A program made the translations under genes and the position numbers. This document shows, piece after piece, positions 34,247-44,467 of a DNA stretch of 64,000 nucleotides. The stretch covers positions 79,043,321-79,107,320 of the forward strand of contig OV277857.1 in NCBI GenBank assembly GCA_922989275.2. The letters are read 5' to 3'. The notes under the pieces were generated by a model, which worked only from the letters and a program-made list of their open reading frames with translations, did not search any database and had not been told where the DNA came from. Source of the stretch: Gari tellinella (Eukaryota > Mollusca > Bivalvia > Cardiida > Psammobiidae). The number at the start of each line of letters is the position of its first letter. Position 1 is the first letter of the stretch.

Positions 34247-34943
34247 AGTTCCCAAACTTATTTTAGAGACTCTGTACTTGACACTCGTGCATGGTTTATC
34301 TTCTACATGCAGGCTTTCCCAGTTTGTTCAATTTAACTGCATAGGAGCATGGGCAGATTCAGGTGTGTTTATAATTTATTTCGACACCATGCGGACAAAT
34401 ACATGATTAAAATTTCATACACTATGACGAATATCTTAAGTGCAGCAGCTAACACATCGTCCCATAAATATGCATTTTTACGCCTTTAATTAATCCCCCA
34501 CGAAAGAATGTATGCTCGGATGATCGGCTTGTAGTAGCTACCTGGAAGGATATTAGACTATATAAGGAAAAAAATTCTATGCTTCTTTATCAGAACAGGA
34601 TAGAATTTATATGAAGAATTTTAGAAAAGGTTATCCCGTTACCTCATAGCTTTGTTTTTATTACAGATGACACCTTAAAGCGACACGCTACCAGATGGTG
34701 TATTTGCAAAAATAAATGAAAATACTCAAATAAAACCAAATATGTAGCATTACCATGCATCTGACATTAGACATATATGATCAGTCTATCGGGTAATTCC
34801 CACAGTATGAATCCACGTAAAAAACGGGATAACTAGGTTTTCGAAACCTTTTAAATATCGTATGGGGATATTCTTCAGATAAAATTACACCAACACTAAA
34901 ATTTGAAGAAATGAACTCAAAATAAACTACAGTAAAACCTGCA
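34247..34943. other. Intergenic, weak repeat traces
   Basis: A family B-like fragment (TATCCCGTTACCTCATAGC, GATGACACCTTAAAGCG) lies near 34630-34690. No gene seen. Confidence 0.35.
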
Positions 34944-35184
34944 TTAACCCTTGCGGTGCCGTAATTGCATAAAGTGGACTTTGCAAACAGTTTGGATCCA
35001 GATCAGATGTCGCTTAACTCGGCGTTTGATCAGGATCCAAACTGTTTGACAATCTTATCGATATTTCTTAAGTCATACAATCTTAAATCTAACTTTGAAT
35101 TTTTTTTGCAGACAGCAATACTATAGCAGACGACTATAAAGCGGTGAAGGGGTAAAACTCTCCCGAATAATTTGGCACCGAGAG
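34944..35184. repeat. Family D MITE
   Basis: Left TTAACCCTTGCGGTGCCG, hairpin AACAGTTTGGATCCAGATCA with complement, then GCGGTGAAGGGGTAAAAC. The right TTAA is decayed. Confidence 0.75.
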
Positions 35185-35234
35185 GTTGAAGTGACCTTTT
35201 ATTAAGGTAATCATGGAATCAAATCCAAGCGACT

Positions 35235-35477
35235 ACTTAAAACCATTACCCCATAGCCTGTTTCTAGTTTTGAAGATATGTGACGGCTTAAAGCAGGTTG
35301 AAAGTAAAGCAGAATGCGCTTGTGCTTGACTTTCAGCCTGCTTTAAGTTGCAATCTACTAGAATGAAGTTAATATCTCTTATTGTTCATGTTCATGACTA
35401 TATAAATTGGAACTATTTTCTTCAGTGAGGGAATAAAGCAGAGGCGTCAAAAGGCGTATTTATGTGGTAGTGAGTTA
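35235..35477. repeat. Family B MITE
   Basis: Left TTAAAACCATTACCCCATAG, hairpin partly deleted (GAAAGTAAAGCAGAATGCGC then TTGACTTTCAGCC), right TATGTGGTAGTGAGTTAA. Confidence 0.75.
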
Positions 35478-35637
35478 AACATAAATAGTGGATAGAAATA
35501 ATTACGCTGGAGCTTTCCGCATTATTTCTGCCCTACAGTCTGCATACCAGACAGCTTATGAACATTGTACCGGTATTGGATGGATTCTATATAGGTGTGA
35601 CAGTATAGCGCTGATGTGGTGTAATAAGGGCAAGGTT

Positions 35638-35853
35638 TTAACCCCTTCACTGCGACGACGTCATCAATTTTAAACAATTGTCGTCTGCTTTTATTTCTAA
35701 AATTAAATATTTAGTTATTTTGACCTTTGAAATATTGAAATGAGTGTAAAACAGTTTGTATCCTGATCAGACGCCGCGTGACGCGACGTTTGATCAGGAT
35801 CCAAACTGTTTTCAAATTACTAGTGTACTCGGGGTAAAGCAGTGAAGGGGTTA
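35638..35853. repeat. Family D variant MITE
   Basis: 216 bp with TTAA at both ends, CCCCTTCACTGCGACGACG and GCAGTGAAGGGG as terminal repeats, hairpin TGTATCCTGATCAGACG with complement. A related relic runs from about 36105 to 36297. Confidence 0.82.
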
Positions 35854-36297
35854 ACATCTTGTATGGGATCAGTAATACTTTATTGTAAGCTCCTTTAACT
35901 AAGACATTTCATTACTTACCGTAAAAAGACGTTCTATTAAGAAAAGACATATATTTTATTTAGTGAGTATAAGAAAGTCGTTAGAGTCTCATTAGTATAT
36001 CGTGATGTTTGATGGTATGGTCCTTGATGGGCAGATAACGTTCTACTATCACGACAATGTCCGCACTGCAGCACTGTCCTCGTAAGTCTTCATTACGTCA
36101 GTATTTAACCTTAAACTTAATCATGAGTAGTGGTCGTCTGCTTCAGATACTTATATCGTCTGCGATAACAAACTGAAGTAAAGTTGAATGTGAGTGGCAA
36201 ACAGTTTGGATCCAGCTCAGACGCCGCGTACTGGGCGCTTGAAATGGGTCCAAACTGTTTGTGTATGTTATCCAAGTCGCGTTTAGCATTGTCTGGC

Positions 36298-36549
36298 TTA
36301 ACCTTTTACCTGATAGCCTATTTCTAGTACTTAAGATAGGTGACTACTTAAAGCAGGTTGAAAGTAAAGCAGAATGCGCCCTAAGGCGCATTCTGCTTTA
36401 CTTTCAGCCTGCTTTAAGCTAACATGTGCTATAACATAGAAAATATTCCCTATAATACATATTCATTACTGATTAAATTGGAACTATATTCTTCAGCGGA
36501 AGAATAAATCATATCCGCTAAAAGGCGCTTCTATGGGGGAAAGGGTTAA
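36298..36549. repeat. Family B MITE, complete
   Basis: 252 bp, TTAA at both ends, CCTTTTACCTGATAGCC on the left and ATGGGGGAAAGGG on the right, and a nearly perfect hairpin GAAAGTAAAGCAGAATGCGC around CCTAAGG. Confidence 0.88.
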
Positions 36550-36641
36550 GCATGTTACGTAATTGTCGACTGCAAACAATGTCGTCTGATGGAAATCTCA
36601 TACTTTAATTATTTGCACTTTCTTTCAATACAACATCGTAA

Positions 36642-38395
36642 TGCCACTATTCCACACCGACTACGAATCCCACGAATCCCACGAATTGATAAATACTGTG
36701 ATTCGTGGGGATTCGTGGAGTTCGGCATTTCTTTCTATCCAAATCGTGGCCCTCTACGAATCGGCTACGAACGAGTTAAGACTATTCGTGGGATTCGGCT
36801 CGAATCTTACGAATACTGTCAAGAATGCAGTACGAATTACAAGAATCAACTACGAATACTGCACGAACGCTAAGAATCAGTTACGAATAAGCCGAATGCA
36901 TCTACGAATATGCCGAATGCATCTACGAATCAGCTACGAATAAAGTTTAAATATTGACGGTTCGTGGGATTCTTGAAGGTATGCAGTGTTCTCTCCCTAC
37001 AACGACCCTCCCAACAATGAGTCCCTCCTTACAACAACACTTTTCGTTGTGTTCCAACCAAAACAAATATGTCCAACCTTTTCGGACCTGCTATATTGTT
37101 TACTTAAAATTGTTGTCTGCTGTTTGCACAAAGTTACATACTACAGTGCTCCCTCCCAACAACGACACTCCAAATAACGGGTTTCTCCTTACAACAACGC
37201 TGGCCGCTATACCCAAAAACAATGTCCAACCTATTCGCGGCAGCAATGTCGTCTGCTTGAAACTATCGTCTGCTGTTTTTCTCAAAGTTACATAATGGAG
37301 ATGTTGATGGAAAAACCTTAATGACAAGTGACAAACAGATTTAATCCAGATCAGACGACGCCGCATTTCGCGGCGTCTGATCTTGATTCAAGCTGTTTGC
37401 ATAGTAAGCCAATTTTACTCTGTGTAACGACTCCCTCCGCACAACGCATATTGTTGTTTTTTACTTCCATGGGGTGTCGTTGAAGAGAGGGAACGCTGCA
37501 GACATTTTGACAGAAAAAAATTAATGACGAGTGACAAACAGCTTGAATCCAGATCAGCCGCCGTGTTAAGCGGCGTCGGATCTGGATTCAAACTGATTGC
37601 AATTGTAAGCCACTTTCCCTCCCAATAACAACTCCATCCGAACAACGAACCCATGTTTGTCTCCCGTTGGGTGTCGTTGTAGAGAGGGAGCGCTGTAGTT
37701 CCCGTTTCAACTCGGGCATCAGTCCCGAAATGGACGTTTAAGATAGAGCAGGAGTTGCGCTGGATTTGGAACTTGCGAATCAACGCAAGCTGCATGCTAA
37801 TAGCAAGAATATACCCCTAAGAAGAAGGAGAAGATCCACAAGGTGATGGGTTAGACAGTGGCTGACTCCAGCTTGAAGGCTAGAACATGAGCTTAGTGTG
37901 GAAGATGAGAATGCCTATATCAACTATGTAAGAATGCCAGGATTATGGGTCAGTCATCCATGCAGAGATGGGACACTCACGCGAGCCCAAATTTGTATGC
38001 CAGGGTGAAGCTGGCATTGACTCTCAGACTCCTGGCTACAGGAGAACGGTATCAACCTGGTACTCACGAATCCCACGAATGAGTTAAGAATACCACGAAC
38101 GTCCAAAAAGCCGTTTACGAATCAGTTAAGAATCCTACGAATCAGCTACGAATCCTACGAATCCACTACGAATTTGTTACGAATTAACTACCCATTGTTC
38201 CATTCGTGGAGATCTTGGCCAAAACTTTGAACAGCTCAAAGTTTTTGCCACGAATCCCCGACCGCTCACGAACTGCAAGAATCGACTACGAATCAGGTAA
38301 GAACTCCACGAATTTGTTAAGACTCATCTACGAATCCTAGCATTTTCCAATTTGTCGCGATTCGTGGGATTCGTAGTCGGTGTGGAATAGGGGCA
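36642..38395. mobile_element. 1754-bp element with TAA duplication, PIF/Harbinger-like
   Basis: TAA at 36639-36641 and 38396-38398 flanks inverted termini starting TGCCACTATTCCACACCGAC that continue to CCCACGAAT, 36 nt with one mismatch. Next to each end are dense arrays of ACGAAT-containing units (36660-36960 and 38060-38370), a subterminal arrangement typical of transposase binding sites. A 3-bp T-A-A target fits PIF/Harbinger. No transposase is left; the middle is occupied by family G material. Confidence 0.72.
36977..37696. repeat. Cluster of family G elements
   Basis: Left ends GCAGTGTTCTCTCCCTACAA (36977) and TACAGTGCTCCCTCCCAAC (37142); right ends GAGAGGGAACGCTGCAG (to about 37500) and AGAGAGGGAGCGCTGTA (to 37696). 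Two family D-type hairpins (AATCCAGATCAGACGACG, AATCCAGATCAGCCGCC) sit inside at 37325-37402 and 37535-37602. Order of the nested ends is unclear. Confidence 0.65.
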
Positions 38396-38596
38396 TAAGA
38401 GTATCAATCAGTTGTCCATGTTGCTCGGTGTCTCATCTGGATCTAAACTGCTGACAACTGTTTACAACAACGCGCCCGTAGCGTGCAGAAGGTCAGCCGT
38501 TTCACCTCCTCATTGACAGGATATCGTTTGCCAAAAGATTGTCGTCTGCATTCATTAACCATTTTCGATTCGACACATTTTGAAGAAATATAGATA

Positions 38597-38846
38597 TACA
38601 GTGGAGAATCTGTTATTCTTTCCCGTTTAAACGCAAACGTACGCAAACGCAAAGCACTAAAACGTAGAAAAGAACAACTTTTGGACAATTCCGATAATTC
38701 TTGTTTATCTTGGTGGCAAACAGTTTGGAGCCTGATCAGACGCCGGGTTACCCGGCGTCTGATCTGGCTCCAAACTGTTTGCAGCGAAAATAATAGTTTT
38801 AGCGTAAACGCGTTTATTGGGAAAGAATAACAGATTCTCCACTGTA
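38597..38846. repeat. Family A MITE, young copy
   Basis: 250 bp, TACAGTGGAGAATCTGTT to AACAGATTCTCCACTGTA; perfect central hairpin GGTGGCAAACAGTTTGGAG.. . The following 38847-39542 holds only a family A fragment near 39160-39250 (CGTTTTACTGTCCCGCTAA) and no gene. Confidence 0.9.
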
Positions 38847-39542
38847 AGTGTCAAAAATTTAAGTTTCTGATCAGATGTTATGCGAGGCACTCGTCAGGTT
38901 ATAAAATTTTCATCTATTTCCCGGACAGACATATTGTATTTTGTAAACTTGAACCAGGCAAACAGATAAGACTCAAATTAGGCTCCGCCAATCGTGTTGA
39001 TTTAGCATAATATTATAACATCTCGTTAGTTTCCATAAATAAGCATTGTAAATCAGGATGAGTATCGTGTCCTCATTAGTTCTGCACGGGTAGATTATAT
39101 AAATTGATGATGGAAAGACCATTCGAGAAATGAAATAAGACACTGTAGATACAAGGACACGTTTTACTGTCCCGCTAAAACGAAACTCGTACACGCAATG
39201 CAATAGCATGAAGCGTATGACAATATTTTGAAAATGTTTAACGAAAAGTGTCAATCTGAAAAGCAAGCTGTTTGGCCACTGTCTGATATGGTTCCTGAAT
39301 GTCCAATACTTCACCTTGCAGTTTCTTAATACACTACTCAGTGAATGTTGACATTATCAACCATACTTCAGCATAGTTATAGATTAATATTGTTTACTGC
39401 TGGTTTTCGTCTGTCAATTGTGTTGTTTGCAACACTTTTTAAAGCTATTTAGACTGTATATCAGCAAATAGAATCGGGTTTTCAACAAGTTCGTAAAACT
39501 TCGCTCGCACCGTGTATTCACCATCTCAATATATTGGTCAAA

Positions 39543-39786
39543 TACAGTGGAGAATCTGTTATTCTTTCCCAATAAACGCGTTTACGCTAAAACTATTATT
39601 TGCAGTGCAAACAGTTTGGAGCCAGATCAGACGCCGGGTAACCCGGCGTCTGATCAGGCTCCAAACTGTTTGCCACCAAGATAAACATGAAATATCAGAA
39701 TTGTCCAAAAGTTGTTCTTTTCTACGTTTTAGCGCTTTGCGTACGTTTGCGTTTAAACGGGAAAGAATAACAGATTCTCCACTGTA
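39543..39786. repeat. Family A MITE, young copy, opposite orientation
   Basis: 244 bp. Starts with TTTCCCAATAAACGCG after the common end and finishes GTTTAAACGGGAAAGAATAA. Hairpin intact. 39787-40291 shows no feature beyond a family A fragment near 40125-40160. Confidence 0.9.
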
Positions 39787-40291
39787 TGCAGTACCCCATT
39801 TGTTTAAAAATTAGAAATTATATTAACGCATCGTCTGGTCATGTTCTTCACTGTTTTACAGCCATCTTCATCTTCTGTGTATCCTTTCTTTTGCATGATT
39901 ACGCTTATTTCTGACTTTCTAAGAAAGTGTCATGTCCGTAATTTGGTTACATCTGCGTTTTTCAAGAAAGACTTAAGACATATAATAATTGATTGTTCTA
40001 TAGGTAGATAGAACTCATCTGTATCAAACCAAATTAACCGTGTCACTTATAACGATTTCAAACATTGTTAACCACAGCCATTGCCTATCCCGGGTACAAT
40101 TGCTATTTCAGGTTGTCTTATTCACTGTGTTTCGTTGACGTTTAAACGGGACAGAGTATCAACTTGACAACTTTAATACTCTAGTGATATCTTATGAAAG
40201 AACGTGGTTAAAATAATCTTGAAAACTGTTGCCGCCGACAAACTATGCATTTTTTCAAAACCATGTACCAAAACAGACACAGTTGCAAATG

Positions 40292-40537
40292 TTAAACCCA
40301 TTACATCATCAATACGCCTTTGTCGTCTTGAACTTTTCCCTTTGCTAAAGAAAATAGTTCCTCTATATACAGTTTTGAACATGTATCATAAGAAATAGTG
40401 ACTATATTCTAGCAGATTATAGCTGAAAGCAGGCTGAAAGTACACAGAATGTGCCTAAGGCGCATTCTGTTTTACTTGCAACCTGCTTTAAGTGGTCAAG
40501 TGTCTTCTAAACTAGAAATAGGATATGGGGTTATGTG
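40292..40537. repeat. Family B MITE
   Basis: Left TTAAACCCATTACATCATC, hairpin GAAAGTACACAGAATGTGCC / GGCGCATTCTGTTTTACTTG, right GATATGGGGTTATG. Confidence 0.75.
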
Positions 40538-40831
40538 CATAACATAGCGCCCAATGCTGTATCTGCTACAATAAAAGGATGGTGAATGCGACAATTAACA
40601 TTTTCCCTTCCAATCTATGCTTCACTGTCATTTTCAAACCGTTTGGACCCAGAACAGACGCACAACTAATCGATGTCTGGACAGGATCAATGTTCTTTGT
40701 TGAAAATGATAACGTTTGAATGCTGAGAAATACAAGCTGACGATATTGCAGCACCGGAAGGGATTTAAGACGTTTCAACCTATGTTATATCCGATAAAAA
40801 TGCAGACGAAAACTACAAGCGTTCTTTAATG

Positions 40832-41324
40832 TAACCCTTTCCCCCCATAGAAGTGCCTTTAGCGCTTTCAATTTATTCATCTGCTGAAAAAACTAGTTCC
40901 AATTTTAACAGTCACGTATATGTACCATTATAAAAAATCAATATTCTAGCATATGTTGGCTTAAAGCAGGCTGAAAGTAAATTAGAATGCGCCTTAACTC
41001 TTTCCTCCCTGAAACTTTAAATGGAAAATTCCAGTTTCCATTTGAGTCTAGTCCATTTCTGACTTTTAAGGGTTGTTTTTGTCAATGTTTGGCATTGTGA
41101 CAAACAGTGAAGAACCTGATCAGAGGGCTCCTTTCGGAGCCCTCTGATCAGGGTCTTCACTGTTTGCATAGGACAAGTGTACTATTCACATGTGCACTGT
41201 TTGAAAAGGACCCCTTTATGCGAGACTAGGGTTCAAAGGGTTAAGGCGCATTCTGCTTTACTTTGAAGCTGCTTTAGGTGATCACCTATCTTCAGCGTTA
41301 GAAACGGGCTATGGGGTTAAGGGT
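40832..41324. mobile_element. Family B MITE split exactly at its hairpin apex
   Basis: Left part GTAACCCTTTCCCCCC..GAAAGTAAATTAGAATGCGCC, right part GGCGCATTCTGCTTTACTTT..GGCTATGGGG. The apex TTAA is duplicated around the inserted family C element. Confidence 0.85.
40998..41240. repeat. Family C MITE inserted in family B
   Basis: 243 bp, TTAA at 40994-40997 and 41241-41244. Ends CTCTTTCCTCCCTGAAAC and TAGGGTTCAAAGGG; hairpin GAACCTGATCAGAGGGCTCC with complement at about 41105-41163. Confidence 0.9.
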
Positions 41325-41329
41325 AAAGA

Positions 41330-41570
41330 TCAACCCTGTCACTGCCAAAGTCGTAAAAATCGACTTGGCAAACAGTTTGGATCCAAATTAGACGCCGCGT
41401 ACTGATCAGGATCCACAGTGTTTGACACTCGTATCAATATTTTCTTGAATTAGGTCTTCCACAATTGTGAATTTGGCATACAATTGTGCAAACGAAAAAT
41501 GTCAGCAGCAACGTTATGTCGACTATTAAAGGGTAATATTCGACGTCGAAATGGTAAAATATCTTTTCTC
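41330..41570. repeat. Family D MITE
   Basis: Left CAACCCTGTCACTGCCAAAG, hairpin AACAGTTTGGATCCAAATTA with a shortened partner ACTGATCAGGATCC, right body TTAAAGGGTAATATTCG. Confidence 0.6.
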
Positions 41571-41603
41571 TACGATTTAACCCTCACTGTGCGGGGAACC
41601 AGG

Positions 41604-41832
41604 CACCCGTTTCATAAAACTTCTTACGACAAAAACGGTCGTAAGTCAAAACTTTAAAATACATTTAATTTCTAATTGCTCTATCTAATCCCGTCTTGCG
41701 ACATCTCTGTAGAATCGTCGTTTCAAGACGATTCCACAGAGATGTCGCAAGACGGGATTAGATGGAGAAATAAATAATAATTGAGACTTTTATAATCTGA
41801 CTTACGACGGCATTTTTATGAAACGGACCCAA
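41604..41832. repeat. Family H MITE, copy 1
   Basis: Inverted ends ACCCGTTTCATAAAA / TTTTATGAAACGGACCC, and a central palindrome AATCCCGTCTTGCGACATCT.. / ..GATGTCGCAAGACGGGATT. Confidence 0.8.
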
Positions 41833-41974
41833 GGTCTGTACATCATTCGCAAAACAGTTTAGACCCAGATCAGGTGGCTTCTTTAGTAACTCCTTTGTTC
41901 ACGTCTACAATATTGGTCATATTTAAGAATAATGTGAAGGAAACACCTCGATTGGGCAAAATAGCCTTATTGTC

Positions 41975-42231
41975 TACAGTGGAGAAACCGTTATTCTTTC
42001 CCAATAAACGCGTTTATGCTAAAACTGAAACTATTATTTCTGATGCAAACATTTTGGAGCCAGATCAGACGCCGGGTTACCCGGCGTGTGATCAGGCTCC
42101 AAACTGTTTGCCACCAAGATAATCATGAACAATCTGAATTATCAAAAAGTTGTACGTTTCTACGTTTAAGTACTTTGCGTTTGCGTTTCGTTTGCGTATA
42201 AACGCGAAAGAATAACGTTTTCTCCACTGTA
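41975..42231. repeat. Family A MITE
   Basis: 257 bp, TACAGTGGAGAAACCGTT to AACGTTTTCTCCACTGTA, hairpin GCAAACATTTTGGAGCCAG with complement. Moderately diverged. Confidence 0.88.
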
Positions 42232-43659
42232 ACACGACGAAGTCAATGTCTTTATTCCACATTGTCAGGGTTAAAAGGACATTCCTTTGTCTTATAAAAT
42301 GGCAATAAAAAAGAAATTACAAACAGGAATGTCATGCGGATAATTAGTTATCAAGAAGGGTAAGCCTCTTATAACGAAATTACCGTAAAAACAGCGGAAA
42401 TAAAATATCAGCCTTTCATGGAAGAAATTACGTACAAGGAAATTGCACACACGGTGTCTCAGCAGGTTCGGTTCTGTATTTACCCTTTTATCGCCAACTT
42501 AATCGTGAGTTTTCACCCCTTTACAGTTATATTGTCGTCTGCAAGATAGTTTTAAAGTTAGATTTAGAATAGTATGACTTGAGAAATGTCGAAACGAGTG
42601 TCAAACGCGGCGTCTTGACAATACAACCCGTAGATATTTTCCTATAGATACTTCTCTTTTGACTCATTAGACCCCAGTGAAGAGCATACGTGTCCTTTAG
42701 AATCAATGTTTATGTCATAGTACACTTGTTCTATGCAAACTGTGTAGACCCAGATCAGAATACTACCATAGGAGCAACACAGTATTCAGAGCGTTACTCC
42801 TGCTCAATATTCATATAGACCTTCAGAGCGTTACTTGTTTCCTGATGATTTTAATCAATCTCCTGCTCAATATTCATATAGAACTCCGCCTTCTTAGAAC
42901 ATAAACCATATGAACTATTGCATTAACTAAACGAATATTTCTCTTTCTTTTTTGTTTTAAAAAAGTGTCCGTATTCGCCAAAACCGAGCTCCTTTTCTAA
43001 ACGACACCCAATGGGAGACACAGATTGTGTTCGTTGTTCGGAGGAAGTTGTTATAGGGAGGGCTAATTAAGACTCAGCTGACAGCTTGAATTCAGATCAG
43101 ACGCAACGTTTAAGCAGACGATATTGCATCAGTTAAAGAGTTAGACATAATAATCCTGTTGAGGGAACTGTGGCAAGGGTCGTTGTAAGGCGGAAATTGT
43201 TGCTTGGAGGGCCGTTGTAGAGAGGAAGCAGTGTAGCAATAGAAAAAATGAGGTTAGAATAATCTAGGATGCAAATAAAATAACTTAATACAATTTCATT
43301 TCAAAGACTTTATTTGTGTAATAGCCACAACTTTGGACGTTGATGATTATGACAAAGTAGACAGAATTGACGCTTAGAAAAATGATTGAAAAAGGGGATT
43401 ACTTGTATCGAAAAAGCAGAAAATGCTGAGTATAGATAATGTGTATCACAGACTGTTCACAATTTTAACATAATTATGTAATTCCAAATGATTGGTTTTT
43501 AGCAAGTTGAATTTGAATGGTACGCGCAGTCAAGCGATTTGCTAAGGAAAGAGACGTGGCCACCCTAAACATATGTGACTTATAAATGAAGGACACCAGT
43601 TCTGCAGAACTACAACGGTGTCGGGACTTGCTGCATTACTTTTCTCCTTAATAGATCTC
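42232..43659. other. Intergenic with MITE fragments
   Basis: Family D fragment at about 42480-42640 (ACCCTTTTATCGCC), family C fragment at 42655-42790 (CATTAGACCCCAGTGAAGAG, GACCCAGATCAGAATAC), and a family G copy at about 42985-43235 (ACGACACCCAATGGGAGAC, right end GAGAGGAAGCAGTGTA). No gene. Confidence 0.5.
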
Positions 43660-43899
43660 GGACCCGTTTCATAAAAATTCGTACGACAAATGTTGTCGTA
43701 AGTCAAAACTTTAAAATACATTTAATATCTGATTTTCTATATAATACTGTCTTGTTACATCTCTTTGGAATCGTCGTTTCAAGACGATTCCAAACAAATG
43801 TCACAAGACAAGATTAGGTGGAGAAATAAATAAAAATTGAGACTTTTATAATCTGACTTACGCCAACATTTATCGTACGATGTTTTATGAAACGGGTCC
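43660..43899. repeat. Family H MITE, copy 2
   Basis: Ends GGACCCGTTTCATAAAAA / TTTTATGAAACGGGTCC, centre AATCGTCGTTTCAAGACGATT, body AAGTCAAAACTTTAAAATAC as in copy 1. Confidence 0.85.
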
Positions 43900-44147
43900 T
43901 TGATTCTTTTCTATAAGAGTCACATAAGTAAATCGCTTTTGTGTTATCAATTAATTCTAAATTGGCTGTATAAATATATCTTTGTAGCAGCTTTCGGTTT
44001 TACTTTTTCTTAATGCATTTAGCAGCAATTTCTATTAAATTATTAGTCTCGATTTGATTTATCGCTTTACAGAGGTTGAAAATAAAATCACTGCCCTATT
44101 TACTTTTTCTGACAACGTCATACCGACATTGTAATGTAATTTGGACC

Positions 44148-44467
44148 CTATTGAACCCTAGCACCCCGATGGTTAGCTAAAAATCCTGCAAATATAACGT
44201 AGTCTCCTCTGTCAGCCGTTCGTGGATCTCTGATGATATTGCCGCTTCTATCCGTCCTTTTGGCTGGAGTCCGACCGGGCTTGTGGGACCAAGTCATGTC
44301 AGCGTCTAGTCTGTAGAAATGGAAATCCACTTCCGGCCAGATAACCAGGGCTATGGTACACTGGCGTGGATCAACAAACGGGATAGGTATAAAACCATCT
44401 CTGATGGTGGCTGACAGAACACGACCAGTTGAGATTGGTCGGCGATGCCGCCTCCCTGACGCTCGGC
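44148..44467 (-). CDS. Unknown gene, exon 4 (C-terminus)
   Basis: Residues 167-272 and TAG. Acceptor ATATTTCAG read on the minus strand. Carries the CTIALVIWP, DFHFYR, WSHKPG and DPRTADRG blocks. Composition is GC-richer than the flanks, as expected of coding sequence. Confidence 0.82.

Noticed and set aside
36589..36943. Open frames of about 100 codons rich in Arg, Ile and Tyr
   Set aside because: They translate the ACGAAT repeat array of the TAA-bounded element.
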